Assembly: GCF_009674665.1 (NCBI RefSeq)
Contig: NZ_WKJD01000009.1
Location: 62,001-126,000, forward strand
Direction of reading: 5' to 3'
DNA: 64,000 bases
From: Agromyces kandeliae
GTDB taxonomy: Bacteria > Actinomycetota > Actinomycetes > Actinomycetales > Microbacteriaceae
Shown: piece by piece, positions 47,540-56,987 of the stretch
How the letters are laid out: every line of letters starts with the position of its first letter
Numbering within the stretch: the stretch's first letter is position 1
The notes under the pieces: model-generated
What the model was told of the DNA's origin: nothing
Seen by the model: only the letters and a program-made list of their open reading frames with translations
The model's database searches: none
Translations under genes and position numbers: made by a program

Positions 47540-47577
47540 TATGAGCCGTGTGCTCTAACCACCTGAGCTACCCCGCC
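47504..47577 (-). tRNA. tRNA-Met(CAT)
   Basis: The minus strand folds as a 74-base cloverleaf: acceptor GGCGGGG with CCTCGCT (two G-T pairs), U8-A9, D-arm GCTCAGGTGGTTAGAGC, anticodon loop CTCATAA with anticodon CAT, T-arm GCGGGTTCGAGTCCCGC, discriminator A. CCA is not encoded. Elongator Met is the best call; a lysidine-modified Ile tRNA is the alternative. Integration target of the island. Confidence 0.93.
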
Positions 47578-47610
47578 GCGAGGCTTCTCCGGCGAAACCG
47601 GAGGAACCAG

Positions 47611-47682
<72 letters not shown>

Positions 47683-47758
47683 GCGTGCCGCTGTCGCGGC
47701 AACCACACGAGAATATCACCTCGGCGCGCGTGCGTTAAATCGTAGGCCGGGTGCGCGG

Positions 47759-48241
47759 TCAGAGGCTCGTCGGGACGCCGGAGGAGTACGCCGTGCCGGC
47801 GAAGATCGTCACGATGAGCAGCACGTAGAGCACGATCGCGAGGCCCATTCCGATGGTCAGGACGTAGCCGAAGATCAGTCCGGTGAGCGCCGCGCCGGCG
47901 CCCTGCTCGCCCGTGCGGCGGATCTGCGCGCGGGCGATGTGCCCGCACACGATCGCGGCGATCGAGCTGATCGGACCGACCACCAGCGCACCGAGCCCCA
48001 GCCCGAACGCGACCCAGGCGAGCACGTTGTGCGGCGCCGTGACGGGCGGGGTCCAGGGAGCGGGCGCCGTGCCGTAGGCGGGAGGAGCGTACGCGGTGAC
48101 GGCCGGGGCGGATGCCACGGGCCCGGGTGCCGCAGGCGCGGCGAGCGGCGCGCTCCCGTACGGCAGCGTCGCGGCGTCCGACGCCGCCGCGGGCGGGACC
48201 GGCGGTGCGGGCGGGACGGGCGGGGGCGTCTGGGCGCTCAT
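47759..48241 (-). CDS. DUF4190-domain membrane protein
   Basis: 160 residues from the ATG at 48241. About 80 residues of Pro/Ala-rich sequence with PPPVPPAPPVPP lead into two membrane helices: NVLAWVAFGLGLGALVVGPISSIAAIVCGHIA and the C-terminal LIFGYVLTIGMGLAIVLYVLLIVTIFAG. This is the DUF4190 layout common in actinobacteria. Function unknown. Confidence 0.82.
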   Translation of the reverse strand: MSAQTPPPVPPAPPVPPAAASDAATLPYGSAPLAAPAAPGPVASAPAVTAYAPPAYGTAPAPWTPPVTAPHNVLAWVAFGLGLGALVVGPISSIAAIVCGHIARAQIRRTGEQGAGAALTGLIFGYVLTIGMGLAIVLYVLLIVTIFAGTAYSSGVPTSL

Positions 48242-48426
48242 GGCGGGGCTGCTCCGGTTCGGGTCGGGTCGGGCACGTGGGGGCAGGTCAGGCCTGAATG
48301 CTATCGCTCGGAGCCGCGGCAGGAGCGCCATGCGCGCGACTCCGGCCTCACCTCAGGGACTGCACGGATGCGAGCGATCGGGCCCCTCGGTAGGCAGGTA
48401 CCGGAACATCGACGATGCGGTGATTG

Positions 48427-48446
48427 CGCACCCGGCATCGGGTGCG
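48427..48446. promoter_or_regulatory. Inverted repeat upstream of the SARP-like regulator gene
   Basis: CGCACCCG (48427-48434), GCAT, CGGGTGCG (48439-48446): perfect 8-base arms, 31-50 bases upstream of the ATG at 48477. Either an operator for autoregulation or an RNA hairpin in the leader. The 235-base gap to the divergent DUF4190 gene shows nothing else clear. Confidence 0.45.
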
Positions 48447-48476
48447 GGAGCATGGCGAGGGAACCGGCAGTGCACC

Positions 48477-50900
48477 ATGGCGATCTGGGGACGCGAAGCA
48501 CGGCCGCCCGGGGGGACGATCCCGGGTCGGTTGGTCACGCGTCTGCAGGCGCGGCTCGTGTTCGTCGTCGCACCCGCCGGTGCCGGCAAGTCGACGCTGA
48601 TCGGCCGCCTCGAATCCGCCCTCGGAAGGACGTCCGTCGTCTCCGCAACCACGGCGCAGGAAGACCCCGACCGGCTTCGATCGGCGATCGAGGGCGCGGC
48701 CGCCGACGGGGTGGAGACCGTCGCGGTCGACGATGCCGGGTGCGTGGCCGGGACGCCCGCCGAGGCCGCCCTCGAGCGCGTGCTCGGCAGTGCGCAGCGG
48801 ATGCCACGGCTCGTGCTCGCTTCCCGCCTCCCCTTGCCCTCGTCGATCGTCCACGCCGCCGCCGAACGGTCCACGACGATCACCGCACCCGAACTCGGCC
48901 TCCGCATCGACGAGATCTCCCTCCTCTTCGGCGAGGTCGCCGGCCGGCCGCTCGGCCTCGGCTGCGCGTCGCGCGTCGCGCAGGAGACCGCGGGATGGCC
49001 GGCGCTCATCGAGCTGCTCGCTCGGCGCGCGCGACGGGTCGACCCGGACGCCGTCGAGTCGATGGTGGAGGCCGACCTGGCATCCGACTTCGCCGCCGGC
49101 TGCCTGGAGACGGCACTCGAGGCACTGCCGTCCGAGGTCCGCCACGCGCTCGAGCGGACGAGCGAACTGCCGCGCCTCGACTTCACCGCCTGCGCCCGTG
49201 TGCTCGGAGCGACGGGCGCGGGCCGCCTGCTCGGCGCGGTCGATTCCGGATCGGTGATGCACGAGGTCGTGCTCGGGCATCGGGTCGTGCCGCCGGTGCT
49301 CCGGCGGCACCTCGGCGAGTGCCGGACGCTCGAGGGCGCGACCTCCGGATCGGCCGCAGCGAGCTCGCCCCCCGTGATGTCCCCGACGCCGTCGCCGGCC
49401 GACGTCGCGAACGCACCCGACCGCGCTCCGGCACCCGTCGGCGACCCGGTCGGCGCGGCCATCGCGCGGCTGCGCCGCGGCGACATCGTGGGCGCGATCC
49501 CGCTCCTCCGCCGCATCGTCGACGGCGGCACGCCCGCGCAGGCCAGGTCGGCACGTCTGGCCCTGCTCGTGATCCGCGAACCGCTGACCCCTCGCGATAC
49601 GACGCTGGACGCGCTCGCGGCCCTCGAACGCGAGTGCGTCGAGGCGGCGGACGCCCTGCCCGCACGGGTCTGCCAGGGTGCGATCGCAGCGATCGCGGGC
49701 CTTCCGTCCTCCGCGGTGCGCGGCATCGTCGACTCGTGCGACACGGAGCAGCAGGCACTGGCCGCGGCGTCGGTCGCCGGCGTGGACCTCGTCGTCCGGC
49801 TTCGGCGCGGGCAGGTCACCAGCGCTCGGGCGGCGGCCGTCGCCGACCGCTTCGACCGCATCGGATACGCCGACGTCGCGGCCTGGGCCCGGTCGTGCGG
49901 GGCGCTCGCCGCGGCGGCATCCGGGTCGGAGCAGGCCCGCGAACTCATCGTCCGGGCGGACGGGTCCGTCCGGTCCTCGGGTGCGGACGGGGCGCGAGCG
50001 GTGCTCGAGGTCGCGCAGTCGCTGGCGCCCGACCGCCCCGGAGCCGGGTCGGGCACGCGCACCACCTGGCGGCGACGCGCCCTCGAGACCGGGCTGCCCC
50101 GGCTGCCGTCGCTCGTCACCGATGCCTTCGCGCGGCAGCCTCACGGGACGCCGTCGGACTGGCCGGGGACCACCGCGTCGCGTCTGCCGCGGCTCACGGT
50201 GGAGTGCTTCGGCGGGTTCCACCTGCGCGCCGACGGCACCGAGATCGACCTCCGCACGGTGCGGCCGCAGGCCCGTGCCCTCCTGCGGATGCTGGCACTG
50301 AACTCGGGCGCCCCGGTCCATCGCGAGCTCATCGCGGGGATCCTCTGGGGCGACCTCGGCACGGAGTCCGCGGTGCACGCGCTGCACGTGAGCGTGTCGA
50401 GCCTCCGGCGCGCGCTCCCCCGCCCCCGCGCCGACGACGACAGCTCGATCGTCGAGCGCGTCGGCGAGGCCTACCGTCTCGGGGTCCTCGATCGACGCGA
50501 CTGCGACCTCGCCGACTTCGACGACCACCTCGCCGATGCGGCGGCGGCCAAGCGCCGAGGCGATGCGGAGTCGACGGCGCACGGCCTTCGCTCCGCCCTC
50601 GACCGCTACACCGGCGAGGTGCTCCCCGAGGACGGGCCGGCCGAGTGGGTGACGGGTGCCCGCGAGCGGTATCGGTTGCGCGCCTCTGAGGCCGCGGCGT
50701 CCCTCGCGCACCTCGAACTGCGCCTCGGCTCGGCTCGCACCGCGGTCGCGACCGCGACCCGCGCCGTGGACATCAACCCATGGCTGGACGAAGCCTGGCG
50801 CACGCTCGTCGAGGTGCAGCGCCGCTCGGGCGACGTGCTGGCGGCCGAGCGCGCCGCGGAGGGCTACCGGCGCATGCGCGTCGAGCTCGGCGTCGACTGA
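48477..50900 (+). CDS. SARP/BTAD-type transcriptional regulator with N-terminal NTPase domain
   Basis: 807 residues if the ATG at 48477 is right; the frame is open further upstream, so the start is uncertain. N-terminal P-loop ATPase (Walker A APAGAGKST, residues 32-40; Walker B-like TVAVDDAG). Middle 300 residues helical and unassigned. Then an OmpR/SARP-type winged helix (about 570-650: RLTVECFGGFHLRADGTEI, HALHVSVSSLRRAL) and a bacterial transcriptional activation domain (about 660-805). It stands convergent to the last genes of the eCIS operon and is the obvious candidate for its regulator; that link is inference. Confidence 0.85.
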   Translation: MAIWGREARPPGGTIPGRLVTRLQARLVFVVAPAGAGKSTLIGRLESALGRTSVVSATTAQEDPDRLRSAIEGAAADGVETVAVDDAGCVAGTPAEAALERVLGSAQRMPRLVLASRLPLPSSIVHAAAERSTTITAPELGLRIDEISLLFGEVAGRPLGLGCASRVAQETAGWPALIELLARRARRVDPDAVESMVEADLASDFAAGCLETALEALPSEVRHALERTSELPRLDFTACARVLGATGAGRLLGAVDSGSVMHEVVLGHRVVPPVLRRHLGECRTLEGATSGSAAASSPPVMSPTPSPADVANAPDRAPAPVGDPVGAAIARLRRGDIVGAIPLLRRIVDGGTPAQARSARLALLVIREPLTPRDTTLDALAALERECVEAADALPARVCQGAIAAIAGLPSSAVRGIVDSCDTEQQALAAASVAGVDLVVRLRRGQVTSARAAAVADRFDRIGYADVAAWARSCGALAAAASGSEQARELIVRADGSVRSSGADGARAVLEVAQSLAPDRPGAGSGTRTTWRRRALETGLPRLPSLVTDAFARQPHGTPSDWPGTTASRLPRLTVECFGGFHLRADGTEIDLRTVRPQARALLRMLALNSGAPVHRELIAGILWGDLGTESAVHALHVSVSSLRRALPRPRADDDSSIVERVGEAYRLGVLDRRDCDLADFDDHLADAAAAKRRGDAESTAHGLRSALDRYTGEVLPEDGPAEWVTGARERYRLRASEAAASLAHLELRLGSARTAVATATRAVDINPWLDEAWRTLVEVQRRSGDVLAAERAAEGYRRMRVELGVD

Positions 50901-50957
50901 GGAGGACGGCGGTGGACCCGGCGCAGGCACCGCGCCGAGACCGGCACGCCGTTCCGT

Positions 50958-51527
50958 TCAGCCCGCGACCACGACCGTCACGCCCACCGGCAGGTGCGCG
51001 GGGACCACGGCTGCGGCGACGCGCTCGAATCGACGTTCGAGTTCGGCCCGGTCGCCCTTCGGCACGGTGACGGTGATCTCCAGCCGCGCCTCGGCCGATC
51101 CGGGCAGCGGCGCACCCGACGTCGGCGACCACGCGCACGCCCCGGAGTCCTCGACGTCGACCTCGGCGTCCGGCCCGGCAGCGAGTCGCACCGCATCGCG
51201 GATGCCGCCCGGCGTGCCGGCGCGCCGGTGCAACGCCGCGGCGCCCGCGACGATCGAGCGTCGCTGCTCCTCCGACCAGGCGTCGTCGAGCGCGACGTCG
51301 ACCCAGCCGGCGAGCCACTCGAGGAAGTCGGCCGGGGCGGAGGCCGGTCGGACGTAGGCCTCGAGGTTGTCGAGCACTGCGTAGACGGGCGCGATGGAGT
51401 CGTCGAATGCGCTGGTCCACCGCATGAGGAACCCGTCCTCCTGGAGGATCCCGGGCAGCCGCATGCCGAGCGGCACCGGGTTGGCGAGCGGCTGCCGGTT
51501 GATCCGCTCGTGCACGATCCCGCGCAT
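50958..51527 (-). CDS. eCIS baseplate protein, phage tail protein I-like
   Basis: 189 residues from the ATG at 51527; a GTG at 51533 overlapping the upstream stop (GTGA) is an equally possible start. Contains DNLEAYVRPASAPADFLEWLAGWVDVALDD and RRAGTPGGIRDAVRLAAG, typical of the tail protein I/gpI-like family next to baseplate J in contractile systems. Last gene of the visible eCIS operon; probably joins the baseplate wedge to tail-fibre or outer components. Confidence 0.83.
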   Translation of the reverse strand: MRGIVHERINRQPLANPVPLGMRLPGILQEDGFLMRWTSAFDDSIAPVYAVLDNLEAYVRPASAPADFLEWLAGWVDVALDDAWSEEQRRSIVAGAAALHRRAGTPGGIRDAVRLAAGPDAEVDVEDSGACAWSPTSGAPLPGSAEARLEITVTVPKGDRAELERRFERVAAAVVPAHLPVGVTVVVAG

Positions 51528-51529
51528 GG

Positions 51530-53473
51530 TCACACCCCCGAGGTCACGCGGACGCTGTGCGCGAAGCTGTACACGAGCGCGGACGGCGCGAGCCCGATCC
51601 GCTGCACCGGTTCGCCGCGTTCGCCCGTGGCCGGATCGGCCTCGAACAGCAGGACGTCGTCGACCAGCTCGGCGCCGGGCAGCGACTGGAGCACCGCGTA
51701 GACCTCGCCGGCGAGCACCGGGCGTCCGAAGGGCCATCCGTTGCCGTCGTTGCCGCCCCGGATCGGGTCGAAGTGCCGGTAGAGCGTGGCGAGCGCCTCA
51801 TCCTGCAGGCGCTTGACCGCCACGCGCGGGCCCGCGACCAATCGCGCCACCACGGTGACACCGCGGTACTCGGGCGGCTCGATGAGGAGCCGGGTGCCCG
51901 CGATCCGTCGCGTCTCGAGGTCGTCGGAGATCGCCTCCAGCAGCTCCGGACCGGGCTGCAGGTCGGCGTACTCGATCCGCCCGCCCGGGCCGACGGAGAC
52001 GGTCGGCACCACGAGCAGCCGGACCCCCGCACCGCCGCCGTCGTCGACCGCGAGCGCGCGGGTCCTGCCGACGCCTGGCGCGGCGCGCTTGGCGAGCTGC
52101 TCGAAGTCCCCGAGCGTCACCGCACGATCCCGCGTGCGGAGCGCGAGCGGACCGCGCACCTTCGCCTCCTCGACCGTCTCGCCGTCGGTGCCGTCGTGGG
52201 CCGCCTTGCGATTGATCGCGCCGCTGACGAACGGCACGGTGGAACGGAGCACCGAGAGGCTGCCGGCCGAGACGTTCCCGTGCAGTCCGCCTCCGACCCG
52301 GTACCGCGGCACGCGCAGGGGCGCGCCCTTCGGTGGGACCGCGCCGTAGCGACGGAGGCTCCCGTCCTGCTCCCGGACGGCGGGCGGGAACGCCACCGTG
52401 CCGGTCGCGCGGTCGACGACGACGTGCCGGTCGTCCTCCGCCGACCCGGCGAACGAGTCGACCTCGGACCACTCGTGCCATCCGCTCCCAGAGCCGACCT
52501 CGACGACGAACGCCTCGCCGTCGTCCACGACCGGCCGCTCCTGGAGCGCGAACGACTGCCCGGGCACGCCCTCGGAGAGCCCCAGGACCTCCTCGTCGAC
52601 GGTCCGCGCGTGCATCGCGACGGCGACGCCGCCCACCGTGTCGGCCGACGCCTCGCGCACGAGCGGCGGCTGCTTGTAGGTCGGCACCCCCTCCTCGCGC
52701 TCGACGATGCGGCACCGGATCCACCCGGCGCGCTCGTCGCCGATGACGGATGCCACGTGGTCGCGCGCCACGATGAGTCGGACCTCGCCGGGCTGGTTGA
52801 GCCCGCCGGTGCGGTCGGAGACGAGGTCGCACGGGGTCCACCCCGAGCCGTTCCAGGACTCCCACACGGTGGGCGGGTCGAGCGGGTCGACGCCCACGCC
52901 GCGGACGGTGCAGTCGAGGCGGATGCCGATCGCGAGCCCGGGCGCCGGCTGGTCGAGGCCGACGAGGAGTTCGTCGCCCACCTTCGGGGGCGTCGAGAAC
53001 GCCTCGATCGGGTCGGCGCCGAGTCGCGCACCCCGGACCGTCGTCGCGTTCCCCGACCGGCTGCCGACGTGGGCGAGCGAGCGCGGCGGGATCTGCAGTT
53101 CGACGGTGGTCTGGAACACCACCGACTCGGCCTGCTCGTTCCGCGGCGTCCCGACCTCCGTGCGGGCTGGGACGACGACGACGTCCGTGCGCGGCGCAGC
53201 GAGCCACATCACGACATCGGCGGTCGCCGCCGTCGGCGGGTAGAGCGTGATCCCGATGAGGTCGAGGAAGGCGACGTACAGCTTGTCGGGCACGCGGTTC
53301 AGCCGGTAGAAGAGCTCGTCGGCCATGAACGCGAACGCCTCGATGAGCGTGACTCCGGGGTCGGAGACGTTGTGGTCCGTCCACTCCGGGCAGCGCAGCG
53401 CGACGAGCCGCTTCGCGTCGTCGACGAGGTCCTGGAATCGGCGGTCGTCGAGGTTCGGTGCTGGCAGGCTCAT
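51530..53473 (-). CDS. eCIS baseplate J-like assembly protein (Cis11-type)
   Basis: 647 residues; ATG at 53473 overlaps the gp25-like stop. N-terminal LDDRRFQDLVDDAKRLVALRCPEWTDHNVSDPGVTLIEAFAFMADE region is a hallmark of the 'putative baseplate assembly protein' of eCIS/T6SS-like particles. The C-terminal half has the baseplate J fold: GDFEQLAKRAAPGVGRTRALAVDD and a gpJ-type domain with EYRGVTVVARLV. It forms the baseplate wedges with the gp25-like protein. Confidence 0.9.
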   Translation of the reverse strand: MSLPAPNLDDRRFQDLVDDAKRLVALRCPEWTDHNVSDPGVTLIEAFAFMADELFYRLNRVPDKLYVAFLDLIGITLYPPTAATADVVMWLAAPRTDVVVVPARTEVGTPRNEQAESVVFQTTVELQIPPRSLAHVGSRSGNATTVRGARLGADPIEAFSTPPKVGDELLVGLDQPAPGLAIGIRLDCTVRGVGVDPLDPPTVWESWNGSGWTPCDLVSDRTGGLNQPGEVRLIVARDHVASVIGDERAGWIRCRIVEREEGVPTYKQPPLVREASADTVGGVAVAMHARTVDEEVLGLSEGVPGQSFALQERPVVDDGEAFVVEVGSGSGWHEWSEVDSFAGSAEDDRHVVVDRATGTVAFPPAVREQDGSLRRYGAVPPKGAPLRVPRYRVGGGLHGNVSAGSLSVLRSTVPFVSGAINRKAAHDGTDGETVEEAKVRGPLALRTRDRAVTLGDFEQLAKRAAPGVGRTRALAVDDGGGAGVRLLVVPTVSVGPGGRIEYADLQPGPELLEAISDDLETRRIAGTRLLIEPPEYRGVTVVARLVAGPRVAVKRLQDEALATLYRHFDPIRGGNDGNGWPFGRPVLAGEVYAVLQSLPGAELVDDVLLFEADPATGERGEPVQRIGLAPSALVYSFAHSVRVTSGV

Positions 53474-53883
53474 GGCGTCGCCTCCGATGCGCGCTCCGGG
53501 ATCACGTAGAACGGGAAGACGAGGTTGCGCGGGTCGTTCGAGCCGCGGATGGCGTAGCCGATGTCGATCAGGAGCAGCCCCTCGTCGGCGCGACCGTACG
53601 AGACGGCCACCCGGGTGACGTCGATCCGCGGCTCCCACTGGCGGAGCGCGGTGCGCACCGCGTCGCCCACGGCTCCCGCGGTCGCCGCATCCGCCGGCGC
53701 GAAGACGTAGTCGTGCACGGCGCACCCGAACTCGGGGCGCATGGGTCGCTCACCGGGCGCCGTCGCGAGGATCAACCGGATGCTCTCCTCGATCTCGTGG
53801 TCGTCCGAGGACAGTGCGATCCGGCCGCCCGTGTCTGCGCGGACGGGGAACGACCAGCCCCGTCCGACGAACTCCTGCGACAT
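53470..53883 (-). CDS. eCIS gp25-like baseplate protein (Cis9-type)
   Basis: 137 residues. GPW/gp25 family (T4 gp25, T6SS TssE): begins MSQEFVGRGWSFPVRAD and has ESIRLILATAPGERPMRPEFGCAVHDYVF with the EPR-like core and WEPRIDVTRV. This small protein nucleates sheath polymerisation from the baseplate. Start ATG at 53883; its stop overlaps the baseplate J start. Confidence 0.93.
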   Translation of the reverse strand: MSQEFVGRGWSFPVRADTGGRIALSSDDHEIEESIRLILATAPGERPMRPEFGCAVHDYVFAPADAATAGAVGDAVRTALRQWEPRIDVTRVAVSYGRADEGLLLIDIGYAIRGSNDPRNLVFPFYVIPERASEATP

Positions 53884-53910
53884 CTCCGGCCCTCCGATCC
53901 CGTCTCGACC

Positions 53911-55737
53911 TCAGTTGATCTTCACGAGGCTGCCGGACACGACGGTCGAGCCGGACGACGACAGCTCGGCCGAGGCCTTGCCCTTCAGGGAGACCTTCGC
54001 GCCGCTCAGGTCGAGCGACGTCGCGCCCTCGATCGCGACCTTCGGGGCCGAGAGCGTCAGCTCGGACCTCGCCGCGACCTCCACCTTCGTGCCGGAGACG
54101 GAGGCGTCGCCGCCCGCGGTGACGGTGGCGTCGCCCTCGGCCGTGACCTCGACCGGGCCCGCCGCGACGATCCGGATCCCCTTCTCCGCGGTCTGCGTGA
54201 GCGTCACGTGCTGGCTGCCCTCGTTCGTCGAGATGCGGACGGACTCCTCACCGGGACGCTCGAGGAACTCCACCACCATGCCCGTGCGGGACGCGAAGCT
54301 CCGGCGGACGACCGAGCCCGACTCGACGGCCGACGCCCACCCGCCACTCGGCTGGTCGAGGCCGTTGTACAGCCCGCCGAGCACCACCGGACGATCGAAC
54401 GACCCCGCCTCGAAGGCCACGAGCACCTCGTCGCCCACCTCCGGCATGATCATCGACCCCCGGTCGCCGCCGGCGCCCGCCTGCACGACCCGAGCCCATC
54501 CGCTCACGTACTCGTCGGAGAGGATCGGGAAGGTGAGCCGGACCCGGCCCTCCTCCTCCGCCCCGCCGCTGCCGTGGACGTCGCTGACGAGCGCGGTGAC
54601 GACCCCCTGCATCGCCGAGGCGCCGCCGCGGTCGGGCCTGGTCCCGGCGCCGAGCAGGGACCGGTCGGACGCATCGCTCACGGTGAACGACGTCGTGTAC
54701 CCCTGCTCCGGGGTGAACTCGTGTCGCGACTCCGTGACGACGTAGCGGCCGTCGAACGGTGCGCCGAAGCCCTGCAGCCGCACCGCGGTGCCCGACCGGA
54801 TCCCGGGATTGCCGAGGATCTGCGCCTCGATCTCCGCGAATCCGCCGGCGATCCGTGCCGAGAGCGACTGGGCGAGTCGATCCTGGGGCTGCTGGGAGCC
54901 CGTTCCCGCACCGCTCACGTACCGGGGGCTGGAGAACACGTTCGCGACCTTCACCGGGTCGACGGTGGGCAGGTCGGCCGACTCCGTCTTCGCGGGCGCC
55001 GTCGACACGACCTTCTGCTTCGCCGCGACGTCCCAGCCGCGGACCTCGACCTCGGGCACCTGCTCGGCGCTCGTGATCGTGGATCGGAGGTAGATCGTGT
55101 TGCGCCCGTGCTCGATGACGATCGGATCGTCGACCGCCGTGGCCGAGTCGTCCGACGCGGTGGATGCGGCCGTCGGGGGCCCGAAGTCGAGCCGGCCCTC
55201 CGTGACGGCGAACACGCAGCCCGAGTCATCCGCGAGTCGCTTGAGGAAGACCCAGTCGCTCACGTTGTCCTGCGTGGTGTGCGGCCGCACCGTGGGCGGT
55301 CCCGAGATCGTGCCCGTGCGCAGCCCGGCGCGTTCGGCGACCTTGCGCACGATGTCGGCAGTCGACATGTCGACGTACGCGGCGATCCGGCGGCCCCGGA
55401 ACAGTCGGTGGGAGGCGTCCAGTCCGCGGACCCTCGTGCGGAGCTCCCCGCCGATGTCCTCGCGATCGAGCGCGGTGACCTCGCCCTCGAGGAGCTTCCG
55501 CTGCCCCTCGGCGCCGTTCTGCGAGACGCTGATCACGACCGCCGCCCCGATCTCGAATCCGCCCTGCGCGAGGGCCGTGCCGGCGGTGTCGAGGAACTCG
55601 AGCTCGAACGAGTCGGGCAGGTTCGCGGCATCCGTCACCCGACTGCTCGCGAGCAGGGCGGAGACCTCGGGCGGCAGCGTCGAGCCGCCGACCGAGACGA
55701 GCACGAGGCTCGTGTAGGCGTCAACGGACGAGGGCAC
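53911..55737 (-). CDS. eCIS spike protein, VgrG-like (Cis8-type)
   Basis: 608 residues from a GTG at 55737, which overlaps the LysM gene by 17 bases. The N-terminal gp27-like part (about 1-370) is followed by an OB-fold gp5-type domain (about 380-460: GVVTALVSDVHGSGGAEEEG, GDEVLVAFEAGS). The C-terminus is a repetitive beta-helix spike (VEVTAEGDATVTAGGDASVS ... LDLSGAKVSLKGKAS). It caps the inner tube as the puncturing device. No extra effector domain is fused. Confidence 0.92.
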   Translation of the reverse strand: MPSSVDAYTSLVLVSVGGSTLPPEVSALLASSRVTDAANLPDSFELEFLDTAGTALAQGGFEIGAAVVISVSQNGAEGQRKLLEGEVTALDREDIGGELRTRVRGLDASHRLFRGRRIAAYVDMSTADIVRKVAERAGLRTGTISGPPTVRPHTTQDNVSDWVFLKRLADDSGCVFAVTEGRLDFGPPTAASTASDDSATAVDDPIVIEHGRNTIYLRSTITSAEQVPEVEVRGWDVAAKQKVVSTAPAKTESADLPTVDPVKVANVFSSPRYVSGAGTGSQQPQDRLAQSLSARIAGGFAEIEAQILGNPGIRSGTAVRLQGFGAPFDGRYVVTESRHEFTPEQGYTTSFTVSDASDRSLLGAGTRPDRGGASAMQGVVTALVSDVHGSGGAEEEGRVRLTFPILSDEYVSGWARVVQAGAGGDRGSMIMPEVGDEVLVAFEAGSFDRPVVLGGLYNGLDQPSGGWASAVESGSVVRRSFASRTGMVVEFLERPGEESVRISTNEGSQHVTLTQTAEKGIRIVAAGPVEVTAEGDATVTAGGDASVSGTKVEVAARSELTLSAPKVAIEGATSLDLSGAKVSLKGKASAELSSSGSTVVSGSLVKIN

Positions 55738-56485
55738 GGGCGATCTCCCTCCTGGCGATGACGCGACCGTCCGCGCGCGAGAGCTCCTCGAGCGTCGGGA
55801 TCAGCACCGTGGCGCCCGGGCGCAGTCGCAGGGGGTCGTCGATGCCGTTGACGTCCGCGAGGTCGCGCCAACGGGCGGGATCGCCGTATTCCGCGTACGC
55901 GATGGCCGCGAGCGAGTCGCCCTCGCGCACCACGTGCGAGTGCCGCGGCTGCAGCCCGCCGGAGGTGGGGTTCTGCTTCGACGGCTCGTTCGCGAGCTCC
56001 TCGAGCGCGACCGTGCACACGGCGCGCAGGGGCGTGCCGTCGGGCGAGAACAGCGTGTACTTCGCGGCGACGCTCTTGATGTATCCGACGAAGCCCGTGA
56101 GCACGCCCCAGCGGAACTTGACCCACGGCGCCGAGGGACGGTTGCCGTCGACCGATGCGCTGGTCGGGGTGCACGCCTCGAAGAGCGCCTCGACCCGCTT
56201 GACGACGCTCCCGTCGCGCTGCCGGGTCTCGTCGAAGTACATCTCGACGCTCATCTTCTGCGGGTCGGGTCCCTGGTACGTCGTCGGCGGCGCGGAGGCG
56301 GACTTCTTCTGGCTCTTGCTCTCCCACTTCGCCGACTTGGTGACGGTCAGCTCCTTGGGGTTGAGCTGGAAGTCGATCGTCGTGATGAGGGCGCCGACCT
56401 TGCCGGGCTTCTGCCCCGGCTCGTGCACGTCGATGGCGGCGTGCACGAGGCTCGTCGTGTCGGAGGCGGTCGTCGTGATCGGCAT
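55721..56485 (-). CDS. eCIS LysM-domain adaptor protein (Cis7-type)
   Basis: 254 residues. The N-terminal 170 residues match the gp53-like/adaptor part of eCIS proteins (FQLNPKELTVTKSAKWE, the 'ITTIDFQLNP' start is characteristic). A C-terminal LysM domain (about 183-232) reads SHVVREGDSLAAIAYAEYGD and LRPGATVLIPT. It links inner tube start and spike/baseplate. Sits between the tube-initiator gene and the spike gene, the usual order. Confidence 0.9.
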   Translation of the reverse strand: MPITTTASDTTSLVHAAIDVHEPGQKPGKVGALITTIDFQLNPKELTVTKSAKWESKSQKKSASAPPTTYQGPDPQKMSVEMYFDETRQRDGSVVKRVEALFEACTPTSASVDGNRPSAPWVKFRWGVLTGFVGYIKSVAAKYTLFSPDGTPLRAVCTVALEELANEPSKQNPTSGGLQPRHSHVVREGDSLAAIAYAEYGDPARWRDLADVNGIDDPLRLRPGATVLIPTLEELSRADGRVIARREIARALVR

Positions 56486-56495
56486 GTCGTCCGCC

Positions 56496-56939
56496 TCAGT
56501 ACGTCGAGCCGGTGCGAACGAAGCCGTTGTGGGCGATCTCGAGCGTCTCGACGAGCACCTTGGGCTGGTCCGGGCTCAGCGCCGGACCCGACCACCGCAC
56601 CGGGATGACGTCGTGCAGGTCGTAGGCCGCGACGGGCTTGTTGTCGGCGCTGCGGATCTCGATTCGCCCCGTGCCGCGGGACGGGCCGGTCACCGCCGCG
56701 ACGACCCAGTTCACGATGGTGTCGGCGGTGTCCTTGCTCACCGGCCGCGAGAGCTTGATGTTCGGGTACTTGAGGCGCGTCGGGAACTGCCAGACGAAGC
56801 CGTTGTTGCCGCCTTCCTCCCTGGACTCGAGCACCACCTCGACCCCGAGGCCGTCGCAGGTCGCGAAGTCGCCCAGGTCGTGCTCGTCGAGATGCACGAG
56901 GTAGTGCACGCCGACGGCGATCTCGGTGTCGGTGAGCAT
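56496..56939 (-). CDS. eCIS tube initiator (phage tail tube-like, Cis5-type)
   Basis: 147 residues. Tail-tube fold of the T4 gp19-like family: VHYLVHLDEHDLGDFATCDGLGVEVVLESREEGG, and LSRPVSKDTADTIVNWV. It is more diverged than the main tube protein at 60046. In related eCIS loci this second tube-like protein forms the layer between the spike and the tube stack. Confidence 0.85.
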   Translation of the reverse strand: MLTDTEIAVGVHYLVHLDEHDLGDFATCDGLGVEVVLESREEGGNNGFVWQFPTRLKYPNIKLSRPVSKDTADTIVNWVVAAVTGPSRGTGRIEIRSADNKPVAAYDLHDVIPVRWSGPALSPDQPKVLVETLEIAHNGFVRTGSTY

Positions 56940-56987
56940 GTCGCCTCCTTCGTTCAGGTCCCGTCGACGGCGCGGTGGCGTCGACGG

